DNA of 62,778 nucleotides from RGIG464 sp045643185 (GCA_045643185.1 JAZUKH010000265.1:1-62778), one strand, 5' to 3'. Positions 52,524-62,670 are shown, numbered from the stretch's first letter. A program made the numbers and translations. The notes: generated by a model not told the origin, from the letters alone.

Positions 52524-54545
52524 ATGTACACCGTCATCATCGTCAACAAGCGCACTTCAGACTTTATGCAGTCGCATCGATTTTTGTTCGAGCCGTTTAT
52601 TCGCAACGGTGAGCTGGATATTTGCGACTGGAATGAGGGCGGAACGGACGTGAATTCGTCGATTCCGGATCTTTACAAGCTGATTCGCGGCAAGCGCATT
52701 TGGCGCGCGCTGATTTTGAATACGGATTCGCTTGTGGGGTATCATGGCTGCGCGATGCCGAAGCGCGATAATCCGTACGATTTTTCGGACCTGGATGATG
52801 AGATCATGCCGCATGAGAGCCCGATTCCATTGATTCGTCTGACGCACATTTTGGGCGGATACGCGTCGGCGCCGCAAAAATCGTTCGAGAAAGGCTTTGA
52901 ATACGTCGATCAGGAAAGCGGCGAAATCGTTCGAAGACTAGAAAGTGAGCTGTCGTTGGAGGATCTGAGCGAGTTGTCGGATCAGTACGGCGAGTCGCTC
53001 AAAGCCGTGTATATGGAAAAGCCTGAAGATGCGAGTTTTGCGCAGAAACAGGCGGAAATGGCCGAGCGATATACGTTTGACTCGGTTCGTCCGCGCGAGA
53101 TCATGCTTGTTTCGACGCGTCAGAAGAACGAAGAGAACGACCGTCGCAAGATCGTGGCGTCGTGGCTCGACCATTTGGAGACGGGCAGTTCGAGTTTTTG
53201 GGAACGCAATAAATACCCGAATTGTTGTCGCTTCATGTTTTGTGAGATCAGTCGCACGGACAACGCGCGGTATGAGCAGGACGTGTGTCAATTTTGGCTT
53301 GCTGTTCTGACGTTGGCGTTAAATCAGATCTCGCCGAGTTCGCTTCAGGCTTATCGCTTGTATAAATTGAGCGTGGATCTTTCGATGGAGGTGCTTCAGG
53401 CGCGTATTTGTCAGCACCTGAACCTTCTGGAGTCGGCGAAGCGTGTGGTCAATGACGCGTTGGCGCAGTTGCCGGAATACGATTTTGCGACGGACGAACA
53501 GGTCTTGGCGATCGAAAAGGTGCCTTTGGTCGTCGAAACGAAGGACGACGGCGAATCGCCTTTGGAAGTCAAGGCGGACGCGTACGTGAAACACGATGAC
53601 ACGTTGGGCAGCTACGCCACGATGCGCGCACAAAGTCAGAAAAACCTCGCCCGACAAATGCAGAACCCCCGGCGAGGTATCGATCGCGCGGCCAAACTCG
53701 TGCGAAGTAAGGCGAAAGGCTATTACGGCACTTATTGTGAACTGGATGAATTTCAGATCGATGATCTAAAAGAATCGGTCCGCGATTATGAGCTTAAGGT
53801 GTTCACGACGCGGCCTAAGAATATATATAATAAGAAAAAGACCATGGAAAAAGGCGCCGAGGTCGTTCGGAACCTTCAACTGGAGATTCCGGAGCCGATG
53901 ACGAGCTATCAGTTGATCGTCGCCGGTGTCATCGCGCTCGTCCTGGTGATTTTGGGCAATTTGACCTATTTGGTGGATTCGTATGACGCGGGGACGTTGC
54001 TCGAAGCGTTTTTGCTGACCGTCGCCATCGTTTTGGTGACCGCCATTGGCGGCATTGTGGCGCTCAAATGGCACCAGTCTGTCATGGAACAAAAAATTTC
54101 GGCGCTGCAAAAGCCCATTCGTGATCACGCCAACGAGATCCAAAAAAGCAATGCCCTGTTTGAAGACTATTTCACAAATGTTTGCACTTATATGAAAGGT
54201 CGCTCCATGCTGATCGGAACACAAATGTGTGACGATGACTGCACGACCGATCGAAAACGTTATAGTGCGCACCTCAAAGCCTTGTCAAAAGCCATTGAGC
54301 GCGATCAGAAATGGTTATTTAATTATGATATTAAGCGCATCAATGAAGAAAAAATATATAATATCGATAAGATCTTCGATGTGAACGAATTGCCCATTAA
54401 TAATAAATTATATTGGTTTGAACCGAATGAAGAAACGGATTCCATTGTGTTGAATGCGACCGGGGATACCTGTAACGCGCCGTACAAGTTCGTGACGCGC
54501 TTGTACGTTGAACGCGAAGAGATCTTTGATGATGCGGAGAAATAA
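52524..54545 (+). CDS. membrane protein with large cytosolic N-domain (third gene of tubulin-like operon)
   Basis: The protein has 673 residues. The N-terminal 440 residues are soluble with no recognised fold, opening with a strand-rich MYTVIIVNKRTSDF motif. Two transmembrane helices (about 460-515) form a hairpin, so both the large N-domain and the 150-residue C-terminal tail face the same side, presumably the cytoplasm. The tail has a helical, possibly coiled-coil start. The ATG at 52524 is chosen over an in-frame TTG at 52515 because AAGG is at the right distance. The next gene begins with the base after the stop. No function is known; the context suggests an anchor or regulator of the GTPase. 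Confidence 0.75.
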   Translation: MYTVIIVNKRTSDFMQSHRFLFEPFIRNGELDICDWNEGGTDVNSSIPDLYKLIRGKRIWRALILNTDSLVGYHGCAMPKRDNPYDFSDLDDEIMPHESPIPLIRLTHILGGYASAPQKSFEKGFEYVDQESGEIVRRLESELSLEDLSELSDQYGESLKAVYMEKPEDASFAQKQAEMAERYTFDSVRPREIMLVSTRQKNEENDRRKIVASWLDHLETGSSSFWERNKYPNCCRFMFCEISRTDNARYEQDVCQFWLAVLTLALNQISPSSLQAYRLYKLSVDLSMEVLQARICQHLNLLESAKRVVNDALAQLPEYDFATDEQVLAIEKVPLVVETKDDGESPLEVKADAYVKHDDTLGSYATMRAQSQKNLARQMQNPRRGIDRAAKLVRSKAKGYYGTYCELDEFQIDDLKESVRDYELKVFTTRPKNIYNKKKTMEKGAEVVRNLQLEIPEPMTSYQLIVAGVIALVLVILGNLTYLVDSYDAGTLLEAFLLTVAIVLVTAIGGIVALKWHQSVMEQKISALQKPIRDHANEIQKSNALFEDYFTNVCTYMKGRSMLIGTQMCDDDCTTDRKRYSAHLKALSKAIERDQKWLFNYDIKRINEEKIYNIDKIFDVNELPINNKLYWFEPNEETDSIVLNATGDTCNAPYKFVTRLYVEREEIFDDAEK

Positions 54546-57500
54546 ATGATGGATCAGATGTCTTTATTTCATTCGATTTTATGGTGTTTCGGTTTTTTGA
54601 TGATCAGCGTAGCGTGCATAGCGATCAATTTGCCGAAACCGAATCGCGGCCGCCAATTTTTGTTGCCGATCGTCGCGGTGATCTTCAGCATCGTGGCTAT
54701 GGTCGGTATTGAAGAGATCTCTGAAGAAGTTCAGGGCGTCATTGAGCAGTCGCCGCTGATCTTGTTGTTGATCGGCAATGTCGAGATCGGCGCAGCCCTG
54801 ATCTACGTGGTCAACATCGCTATCGTGGGCGCGTTCTTTTTGACCAAGGCTGTGCTTTTGCCCGTCGTTAATTTGATCTGGCGCAAAGAAGCCGTCATGG
54901 AACTCACGTCGGGCTATTTCTATGACCACATCGTGATTTCTTCAGCCAAACCAGCCAAGAATAGCGACGCGTCGGATGAAGACGAAGGGGAGGACGAGGA
55001 AGACAAGGTCGAATCGTCTGACCAGGAAGACGAAGACCAAAACGTCGAAGCCAAGTCGTCGAAGGAGGACGCTGACAAAAACTCGTCCAAGAAAGACGAG
55101 CCTGACGAAGAATGGATCGTCAAAAAAGAATTTCTGCAATTCAAGACCTATTATTGGGGCTTCTATGCCGCGTTGTTGGTCGTCATCACGACGATCTTTT
55201 TGCTTTCCCAGTATTTTCCGGATTGGGAAGTCTTTGAAGCGATCTTTTACCCGGCTTTTGCCGTGTTGATCTTGGGCGAAGTGGCGTGTTACCTGTCCGG
55301 TAAAGAAGAACGAACGCCGTTGCCGCCCGCGCCCGAGAAGGTCAAAAAGCCTGAACCTGTGCCGGAATATGACTTTTTGCGCAAGATCATGCGCGACTTG
55401 TTTGGTGATCGCGATCTGCATGACTGTGTGTTGATGCCTGAAGCCATAACGAGCGATGAACAGCGTCATTTGGATCGACTGAGTGCAAGTCCGGACGAGA
55501 CGGATAAACTCGTCTCGGCGTATTTTGAACGTTTGCAGCAGGAAGGCATTGGTCTGGATGAGAACGGCATCGACATGACGACGTGGCTCATGCACGGTCA
55601 CAGCGTGTTGGTGTGTAACCCGTTCTACAAGGATCTGACGCACTACTTGTTGATGCCGATGATCCACCACTTGATGGATTTTCACAAATGCCTCGTGGTG
55701 GTCGGGCGCGATTCGGCGGTTGACGATGTTAAAGCCTGGTTGGAACGCGGCATTCTCGATTTTTCGGGCACGAATAGCTTGTGGCACACCGAGGTCGTTT
55801 CAAAACTGGCTTGTGAGGCCGACGTGGGCGTGTTGCGCGCGTGCGACTTGTATAATCAGGAGATCATCGATAACAATCGCGCGTTTTGGTCGCAGGTCGG
55901 TTTTGTGTTTATCGTGGAACCGTCGCGCATTTTGGCGACGGCACAAATGGGTCTGAGCATTTTGATCAGCCATTGCGAGCGCGCCGACAAAGAGATCGTT
56001 TACTGTGCGTGTGATCGCAACTGCGACGGGCTTGTCGATAGCCTTTCACACGTGCTGCGCACGAGTTTGACCGAGGTCAGCGCGACGCCACTGGGCAACG
56101 CGTGCTCGTCACAGATGTTCTGGCAGGCCAACGGGGCTTTCATTCAACACCGCATTTTCCCCGCCATTTCACGTTACTTGGGCATGGGCACCGAGTTTGG
56201 GGCGCTCGCCCTCAAACATCACATCACGCCGACGACCTGGCTCAGTTGTGACAAGTTCCCCGTCGTGGACATGAAATGGGTGAGCGGTCAATACTATCGT
56301 CAGATCTGCCAGTTCACGGCTTTGCCCGTTAGCCAGGCTGAGTTCAACGCAGCATTTCTCGTGCAGCCAAATTTGTGGCACGAAGAAAAGCGCGAAAATG
56401 CCTACCTCACGGTGGAAGACGAGTTTCAAAACCTGTTCGAAGTGTCGCGCATCTTCATGTCGCGTGCGACGAAGCAGAGTTTTATCAACGTCATCAGCGA
56501 AAACTACTTTTTGCGAGACTACATGGTGGCGAATGTTCAGACGTTTATGGGCGACATGAAAGCGCTTCCGACGATCGTGCCGGACTTCGCACGCACCGAA
56601 CGCAACGTCGTGCTTAAGCTCGTCATGATGATGTTGAACGGGGTCGTGCGCGATGACATCATCGAGCGCGAGTTTAGACTTTGTGGCATCGCTTATCACG
56701 ACATTTACACGAAGCTCGTCGAGCTCATCGCCAAACACTGCGGTGTTGAAGATCCAAGGCTGAGCGTGCACTTTGATGAGGAAGTGGTTGAAAACGCGTT
56801 GGAATCGCGACAGATCCGTTCGTACGACATCAAAGACAACGTTGCGTTGTCGGCATACGCTCGGACGCTTCAGACGGCGTATTTTGTGGCCGAAGACGAG
56901 GTGGATGCGAGCCATCATTTGGGCGCCAAACTCTATGGTCACGTGTTCCAGACGGTGTTGCCCGGCCAGTACATCACGTTTGAAGGCAAGTACTACGAAG
57001 TTTTGCGCGTGACGCCTGAGAGCAGCATTGTCGTGCGCCGCGCGGCGGATCATTTGAGCGACCGCGTTTATTATCGTCAACTTCGTAAGATCCACCTTCA
57101 TCGTTGGGTTGCCGACGAGGCGATGGGCGCCAACCGCGTGTTTTCGCAGATCGGTCTGACGCGTGGCTTCGTCGATTTTGACGTCTCGACCCTCGGCTAT
57201 CTTGAACTTTCGTCGTATGAAGATCTAAAGACCGCGCGCCGCGTCGTTGTGAGTGGCATTCCATCGCGTTCGTATGTCAACAAGAGCGCGTTGCGCGTTC
57301 GGTTGCCAGGTGTCAGCCGCGAAACGCTGTTCACGATCTGTTTGCTTCTCAACGAGATCTTCCGCACGACCTATCCGGATTCCAACCAGTTTGTGGCGGC
57401 GGTGCTGCCGACCGAGGCGTATGCGGATTCGGCGTTGAGCGAAGCCGTTTACGGCTTCGAGGGTGAGTGTGAACCTGACTGCTTTTATATTCTGGAAGAC

Positions 57501-58025
57501 AGCGTTATCGACCTCGGATTGGTCGTTTCGGTCGAGCGCAATCTCAAGCGTTACTTTGAGATCATCACCGAAGTTTTGGCCTGGCACCTCGAAAAACTCG
57601 TCGAAGTGCCTGAACCGACTGATTCGGATGAAGAAGCCAAGGCTCATGACGCGGCGAAAGACGAGCTCGTCGAAACCGCGGAAGTTGCCCCCGTTAAAGA
57701 AAAGATGGGGCTGTTTGCCCGCATCATCGCCTGGTTCAAGAACCTGTTCGTGGGGGGCGACCTCAAAAACGTGGCGGATGAATTGCCTGACGAGACACAA
57801 AACAAGGATACCGCCAAAAAAGCTGAAGAAAAGCCCGTGCTGAAACCGTTGCCCTATGCCGAACGTTGTTTCCTCAAATACGGTTTTGAGGCGTTCGATC
57901 CGATGTTAGACGTGGAACAAACGCTTGCCTATCTTTGCCAGTTTGGTTTTGAGCACAACGCCCTGGCTTCGGTGCGCGAAGCCGCGCAGTCGCGACAAAA
58001 AGAAGCAGGTCGAACGGCTGAGTAA
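54546..58025 (+). CDS. very large membrane-tethered protein, helicase-like remnants (fourth gene of tubulin-like operon)
   Basis: The protein has 1159 residues. About four N-terminal transmembrane helices (8-28, 38-58, 70-90, 95-118) are followed by a strongly acidic Asp/Glu/Lys-rich stretch (138-188) and further hydrophobic helices (200-250). The rest is a large cytosolic region. It shows alternations of strands and helices like a RecA fold without Walker motifs (HGHSVLVCNP ... KCLVVVGRDS, VGFVFIVEPS). At about 795-850 an LPGQYITFEGKYYEVLRV-type segment resembles the C-terminal beta-domain of MrfA/YprA (DUF1998-type) helicases. This may be a catalytically dead helicase derivative; that is inference. 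The C-terminus has an amphipathic helix (about 1057-1072). Confidence 0.7.
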   Translation: MMDQMSLFHSILWCFGFLMISVACIAINLPKPNRGRQFLLPIVAVIFSIVAMVGIEEISEEVQGVIEQSPLILLLIGNVEIGAALIYVVNIAIVGAFFLTKAVLLPVVNLIWRKEAVMELTSGYFYDHIVISSAKPAKNSDASDEDEGEDEEDKVESSDQEDEDQNVEAKSSKEDADKNSSKKDEPDEEWIVKKEFLQFKTYYWGFYAALLVVITTIFLLSQYFPDWEVFEAIFYPAFAVLILGEVACYLSGKEERTPLPPAPEKVKKPEPVPEYDFLRKIMRDLFGDRDLHDCVLMPEAITSDEQRHLDRLSASPDETDKLVSAYFERLQQEGIGLDENGIDMTTWLMHGHSVLVCNPFYKDLTHYLLMPMIHHLMDFHKCLVVVGRDSAVDDVKAWLERGILDFSGTNSLWHTEVVSKLACEADVGVLRACDLYNQEIIDNNRAFWSQVGFVFIVEPSRILATAQMGLSILISHCERADKEIVYCACDRNCDGLVDSLSHVLRTSLTEVSATPLGNACSSQMFWQANGAFIQHRIFPAISRYLGMGTEFGALALKHHITPTTWLSCDKFPVVDMKWVSGQYYRQICQFTALPVSQAEFNAAFLVQPNLWHEEKRENAYLTVEDEFQNLFEVSRIFMSRATKQSFINVISENYFLRDYMVANVQTFMGDMKALPTIVPDFARTERNVVLKLVMMMLNGVVRDDIIEREFRLCGIAYHDIYTKLVELIAKHCGVEDPRLSVHFDEEVVENALESRQIRSYDIKDNVALSAYARTLQTAYFVAEDEVDASHHLGAKLYGHVFQTVLPGQYITFEGKYYEVLRVTPESSIVVRRAADHLSDRVYYRQLRKIHLHRWVADEAMGANRVFSQIGLTRGFVDFDVSTLGYLELSSYEDLKTARRVVVSGIPSRSYVNKSALRVRLPGVSRETLFTICLLLNEIFRTTYPDSNQFVAAVLPTEAYADSALSEAVYGFEGECEPDCFYILEDSVIDLGLVVSVERNLKRYFEIITEVLAWHLEKLVEVPEPTDSDEEAKAHDAAKDELVETAEVAPVKEKMGLFARIIAWFKNLFVGGDLKNVADELPDETQNKDTAKKAEEKPVLKPLPYAERCFLKYGFEAFDPMLDVEQTLAYLCQFGFEHNALASVREAAQSRQKEAGRTAE

Positions 58026-58081
58026 CCGTATCGCAGGTGACATCACCAGTTATGAAAAGTCGAGATGCTGGTGATGGTCGA

Positions 58082-58119
58082 TTTGAGCGCGCGAAAAGGC
58101 GCGCTCAAACGCATTTTGT
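58082..58119 (+). terminator. terminator of the tubulin-like operon
   Basis: TTTGAGCGCGC-GAAAAG-GCGCGCTCAAA is a perfect 11-bp stem, 57 bases after the operon's last stop codon, followed by CGCATTTTGTG. It sits between convergent genes. The reverse strand has no T run after the stem, so it serves the plus strand. Confidence 0.75.
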
Positions 58120-58138
58120 GTTTGTGTGCGATCACGCG

Positions 58139-59035
58139 TTACTTTTTTTCAGTTTTGGGCGCGGCACTGAGGACGTCGAGGATCGCCTGGTTGCCGTCGG
58201 GCAAATGATAATCGGTGGCCTGAATGACTTGGCTGGGCGTGATACCGTCGTTGTCTTTGAGCTGGGCATCAGCGCCAGCCGCGATCAGCGCCGACGTGAT
58301 CTTGGGGTCGAGGGCAAAAAAGATCGGTGAGCGGCCACGACTGTCGGTTGCATTGACGTCGGCGCCGCCCGCGATCAGGGCTGTCACAAGGTCGGCATTG
58401 AGTGTGCGATACACGACTTTGGCGTCGTACGTGTTGTTTGGATTCACGACGTGGTCTTTGGTGTGCACCGTGTAGGGATTTGGATCGGTCAGGTCGATGA
58501 CGTTCTGAATGACTTTTTGCTGGTCACCCTCGATCAGGTTCTGGTGTATCGAGGTGGCGTAGTGCAGTGCCGTATAGCCATTGATGTCGCGTTTGGTCAG
58601 GTCGGCTTTGCCGGCAATGAGTTTTTGCACGACATCGAGGTCCTGATGGACAATGGCGAGCATGAGCGCTGTGACTTCGGGACCGACCTGGACGTCAAGA
58701 TCGGCGCCGGCCGCGATGAGCAGGTCGATCGTGTCGTGATTGGCAAAGAAAATGGCCGTCTTGCCGTCAAATGACGGCAGATTGACATCGGCTTTGGCCG
58801 TGATCAGGGATCTCACCGACGCAGCGTCACGAGCAACCATGAGCGGCGTCAGGCCTTCGTGGTTTTGCGCGTTGATGTCGCTGTTCAGAATGATGGCGTC
58901 GACATTGGTCGAGTCGATATAGCAATTGGATTGCGGCCATTGCTTACAGGCGGTCGGGGCGGGAACGCTCGTGGACTGGCAGGCACTCAAGAGCGTGAAA
59001 GCCAACATGGATGAGAGAATGAGTGACTTTTTCAT
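58139..59035 (-). CDS. ankyrin-repeat lipoprotein
   Basis: This 298-residue lipoprotein (lipobox LLSAC, Cys19) has about six ankyrin repeats, two of them partial (phrases such as NHEGLTPLMVA, LIAAGADLDVQ, NGYTALHYA, LIAGGADVNATDSRGRSPIF). Ankyrin repeats are protein-binding scaffolds, and here they would be displayed in the periplasm or at the surface. An insert of about 40 residues (185-220) interrupts the array. It lies 20 bases downstream of dnaE on the same strand and may be co-transcribed with it. The start context has no strong ribosome-binding site. Confidence 0.82.
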   Translation of the reverse strand: MKKSLILSSMLAFTLLSACQSTSVPAPTACKQWPQSNCYIDSTNVDAIILNSDINAQNHEGLTPLMVARDAASVRSLITAKADVNLPSFDGKTAIFFANHDTIDLLIAAGADLDVQVGPEVTALMLAIVHQDLDVVQKLIAGKADLTKRDINGYTALHYATSIHQNLIEGDQQKVIQNVIDLTDPNPYTVHTKDHVVNPNNTYDAKVVYRTLNADLVTALIAGGADVNATDSRGRSPIFFALDPKITSALIAAGADAQLKDNDGITPSQVIQATDYHLPDGNQAILDVLSAAPKTEKK

Positions 59036-59055
59036 GGCGAATCAGCGTGTGCAGG

Positions 59056-62000
59056 TTAGGCGGTGAACGTCGAGGTGACGCGTGGTTTAAGTTCGTAGTG
59101 TTCGACGCCGAGAAGCGAGTCGACTTTTTTGAGAAAATCGTCGGTGAGTAAGACCGAGCGCATCGCGCGAACATCGGCCTGTAGGTCGTTATGGTAAATT
59201 CTGAGATAGCACTGTGTCGGGCCGGGGTTTTGTTGAATATACTCGGCGAGTCGTTGGGCATCCTGGACAGAGTGTTCTTCGGTATTGAATTTGAAGAGGA
59301 CGTGGGCGATGCGATCACGTCGGAGCGTTTCGACCGAGTCGAGTGAGTCGATCATGACTTCGGCTTTTCGTGCGTCCTCATCGCCGGTGATCGAAACGCG
59401 TCCGGTCAACACGACGGGGCCTTGTAGCTGGAATTTGTCGTATCCAATGCGTTCAAGTGTCTTGTTGAAGCCGACGAAGCCGATCTGGCCCGTGCGGTCT
59501 TCAATGATGCCGGTCACCATCTTGGAACCGGATTTGAGCATTCGAATGTTGACGCTCTTAAGGATGCCGCATAGCGCGATCTTGGTTCGGTCGGGCAACT
59601 CGTTGACATCATTCGTTGGCGTGTCGGCAAAGAGTGACGATTCCTGGACGTAGTGATCCATCGGGTGGCCCGAAACGAAGAAGCCGAGCAGGTTAAACTC
59701 GTTTTCGAGCACGATATTTTCGGGCCAGGCGGGCGCCTCGTCGTATTTGTCTTTGAGCGCTTCGGCTTCTGGCGACGCCGCACTGAACAGGTTGAAGAGC
59801 GAGGTCTGTCCGCTTTCTTTGTCGGCGCGGGTCGATTTGCTTCGCTCCATAGCTTTTTGGACGGTCGCGAACATTCTGGCGCGTGCGATACCAATGTCGC
59901 GGATATTATTGAGCGGCTTTTCCCAGGTCGAGTCGAAAGCGCCGCACATGATGAGGGCTTCAATGGACTTTTTGTTGACGCGCTGCGTGTCGATACGGGC
60001 GCAGAAATCGAACAGCCCTTTGAACGGACCTTCTTTTTTGCGATTTTCGAGCACGGGCTCAAGGACGGCTGAACCGACGCCTTTAATGCCAGCCAGACCG
60101 AAGAGGACCGCGTTGTTGACGACGCTAAAGTTGAGTTCCGAGGCGTTGATGTCGGGCGGCAGGACCTTGATGCCTGACTGACGCGCGTCGGTGATGGTGC
60201 GAATGACCTTGGCCGGGTCATCCTGGTCGCAGGTCATAAGCGCGGCGTCGAGTTCGACGGGGTAATGGCATTTTAGCCACGCTGACTGATAGGTAATGAG
60301 CGCGTAAGCCGCCGAGTGGGATTTGTTGAAGCCGTAACCGGCGAATTTTTCGATGAGGTCGAAGATATAACCGGCCTGTTCACCGTCGACGCCGAGTGCC
60401 ACAGCGCCTTCGACGAAGCCGACGCGCTGTTTGGCTAGCAGTTCGGGCTTTTTCTTACCCATAGCACGTCGCATGATGTCTGCACGACCGAGCGAGAAAC
60501 CGCTCAACACCTGGCCGGCCTGCATGACCTGTTCCTGGTACACGAAAACGCCGTAAGTCTCTTTCAAAATGCCTTCGAGACGCGGGTGCGGGTAGTCGGC
60601 CGTTCGCTTGCCGTGTTTGGTTTCAACAAACTGGTCGATCATACCGGAGCCCATCGGGCCTGGTCGGAACAGGGCAACGGCTGCAACGACGTCTTCAAAA
60701 CAGCTCGGTTTGAGGTTCATCAGCAGCTTCTTAAAGCCATTGGATTCGAGCTGGAACACGCCGGTCGTTTTGGCTGCCGAGATCATCTGATACACTTTGG
60801 CGTCGTCCAACGGGATCATATCGGCTTCGATGGGATCTTCACCGCGCAACGCACGCGTGTGGTTCACGTGACGGAACGCGTGTTGAAGCACCGTCAGCGT
60901 TTTGAGGCCCAAAAAGTCGAATTTGACCAGGCCGGCTTCTTCAACTTCGGCTTTCGCATACTGCGCGACGATTTCACCGTTGGCGCCACGAAATACCGGC
61001 ACGTAGTCCCAAAGCGGTCCTTCTGAAATGACGATACCGGCGGCGTGCATACCCGTCTGGCAGAACAGGTTTTCGACCTGTGTCGACAGATCGTACAGCA
61101 GGTTGACGCGTTCATTCGTGTCGACGAGTTCCTTGAGTTTGGGCTCAACCTGGTAGGCGACCGAAAGCGTCATGTGGGCGGCATCCACCGTTTTGCCGTT
61201 CAGCTCGGCTTTGTCGGGCACAAGTTTGGTGATGATCGATTTTTCAGCTGGCGTGAAGCAAAGCACACGGCCGACCGCGTTGATCGCGGCTTTGGCCTTG
61301 AGCGCGCCAAACGTGGCGATCTGAGCCACGTTGTATTTCCCGTATTCTTCCGACACGTATTTGATCGTCTCGGTACGGCGGTCCATGCAGAAGTCGACGT
61401 CGAAGTCGGGCATACTGACACGTTCGGGGTTCAAAAATCGTTCAAAGAGCAGCGAAAATGCCAGCGGGTCAAGGTCGGTGATCGTCATGGAGTACGCGAC
61501 GAGTGAGCCTGCGCCCGAACCACGGCCCGGACCTACGGGAATGTCGTGCGTCTTGCTCCAGTGAATGAAGTCCCACACGATCAAAAAGTAGCCGGGGAAG
61601 TCCATCTGCGTGATGACGCCGATCTCGCGTTCGAGGCGTTTCCAGTAAAGGTCGCGGTCAACGTGCTTGCCAATTTTTTCAAACGCGGCCAGACGCTTGA
61701 CAAAACCGGCACGTGCGACTTCTTTGAAGTACTCGTGTACGCCTGTTTTGGGGTCGTCGATGTGGTTGACTTCCAAAAAATCCTTGGGAGTGTGGAACTG
61801 CGGCAAAAAGACCGGTCCGAGTCGAACCGGGCAATACACCGATTCGGCGATCTTCAGCGTGTTTTCGCAGGCTTCAGGCACATCCTTAAAGGCTTCCCAC
61901 ATCTCTTCGTCCGACTTGAGGTAAAAGTCATCGACGAGGGACTGTTTCAGCACGTCGAGGTCGATCTGCTTTTTCATGCCGATCATGACGTGCAGAGCCT

Positions 62001-62670
62001 GGGCGAGCGCTTCTTCTTTGGTGAGGTAATGGACGTCGTTCGTGGCGATGAGCGGAATACCGAACTTTTTGGAGGCCTCTTTGTAGTATGCGTTGACCTG
62101 TTTTTGCATCGAAAACGAGTTGTCCATGAGTTCAAAATAGAACTGCCCGTCCTCGAACGTATCGCGCATGATCTTGATGAGCTCTTCGGTGTGCTCGTTG
62201 CGAATGACTGACTGCGCGAGCTCGCTGCCCAGGTCGCCCGAAAAGATCGTCAGACCGTCGGTGTGGCCCTTAAACCACGAAAAATCGATGGTACCGACGC
62301 CCGCCAGCGCGTTGTAACCGGCCTGTGATTTACTGTCGTATTCTTCAAGATGCGCCTTCGAGATCAAATAAAGCGCATTTTTATAGCCCTGAAGCGTGCG
62401 GCAAATGCCGGTCAGGTGATAGATCTTTTCCTGACCATTGGGATGGGCATGCGTGACGTTGAATTCACAGCCCAGGATCGGCTTGATCGACATGCCCTTG
62501 GACTGGTCGATGAAGTCGACGGCGCCGTGCATGACCCCGTGATCTGTCATGGCGACCGCTTTCACGCGTCGATTCCCGATTTCGGTGAGGAGCGGCTTGA
62601 TGCGGCAGGCCCCGTCCAGGATGCTGTAGACGGTGTGAACATGTAAATGGACGAAACCCGGTGTGGTCAT
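59056..62670 (-). CDS. dnaE: DNA polymerase III alpha subunit
   Basis: The replicative polymerase has 1204 residues, close to the usual 1160. The N-terminal PHP domain begins VHLHVHTVYSILDG with AMTDHG. The polymerase centre is PDFDVDFC (Asp424, Asp426) and the third catalytic aspartate lies in VKFDFLGL (Asp585). GPGRGSGAGSLVAY and the HHH/OB C-terminal region (VVLTGRVSITG) are also present. No polC-type exonuclease insertion is seen, so this is DnaE1-type. The start MTTPGF is directly followed by the PHP motif. Palindrome copy G lies upstream. Confidence 0.97.
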   Translation of the reverse strand: MTTPGFVHLHVHTVYSILDGACRIKPLLTEIGNRRVKAVAMTDHGVMHGAVDFIDQSKGMSIKPILGCEFNVTHAHPNGQEKIYHLTGICRTLQGYKNALYLISKAHLEEYDSKSQAGYNALAGVGTIDFSWFKGHTDGLTIFSGDLGSELAQSVIRNEHTEELIKIMRDTFEDGQFYFELMDNSFSMQKQVNAYYKEASKKFGIPLIATNDVHYLTKEEALAQALHVMIGMKKQIDLDVLKQSLVDDFYLKSDEEMWEAFKDVPEACENTLKIAESVYCPVRLGPVFLPQFHTPKDFLEVNHIDDPKTGVHEYFKEVARAGFVKRLAAFEKIGKHVDRDLYWKRLEREIGVITQMDFPGYFLIVWDFIHWSKTHDIPVGPGRGSGAGSLVAYSMTITDLDPLAFSLLFERFLNPERVSMPDFDVDFCMDRRTETIKYVSEEYGKYNVAQIATFGALKAKAAINAVGRVLCFTPAEKSIITKLVPDKAELNGKTVDAAHMTLSVAYQVEPKLKELVDTNERVNLLYDLSTQVENLFCQTGMHAAGIVISEGPLWDYVPVFRGANGEIVAQYAKAEVEEAGLVKFDFLGLKTLTVLQHAFRHVNHTRALRGEDPIEADMIPLDDAKVYQMISAAKTTGVFQLESNGFKKLLMNLKPSCFEDVVAAVALFRPGPMGSGMIDQFVETKHGKRTADYPHPRLEGILKETYGVFVYQEQVMQAGQVLSGFSLGRADIMRRAMGKKKPELLAKQRVGFVEGAVALGVDGEQAGYIFDLIEKFAGYGFNKSHSAAYALITYQSAWLKCHYPVELDAALMTCDQDDPAKVIRTITDARQSGIKVLPPDINASELNFSVVNNAVLFGLAGIKGVGSAVLEPVLENRKKEGPFKGLFDFCARIDTQRVNKKSIEALIMCGAFDSTWEKPLNNIRDIGIARARMFATVQKAMERSKSTRADKESGQTSLFNLFSAASPEAEALKDKYDEAPAWPENIVLENEFNLLGFFVSGHPMDHYVQESSLFADTPTNDVNELPDRTKIALCGILKSVNIRMLKSGSKMVTGIIEDRTGQIGFVGFNKTLERIGYDKFQLQGPVVLTGRVSITGDEDARKAEVMIDSLDSVETLRRDRIAHVLFKFNTEEHSVQDAQRLAEYIQQNPGPTQCYLRIYHNDLQADVRAMRSVLLTDDFLKKVDSLLGVEHYELKPRVTSTFTA

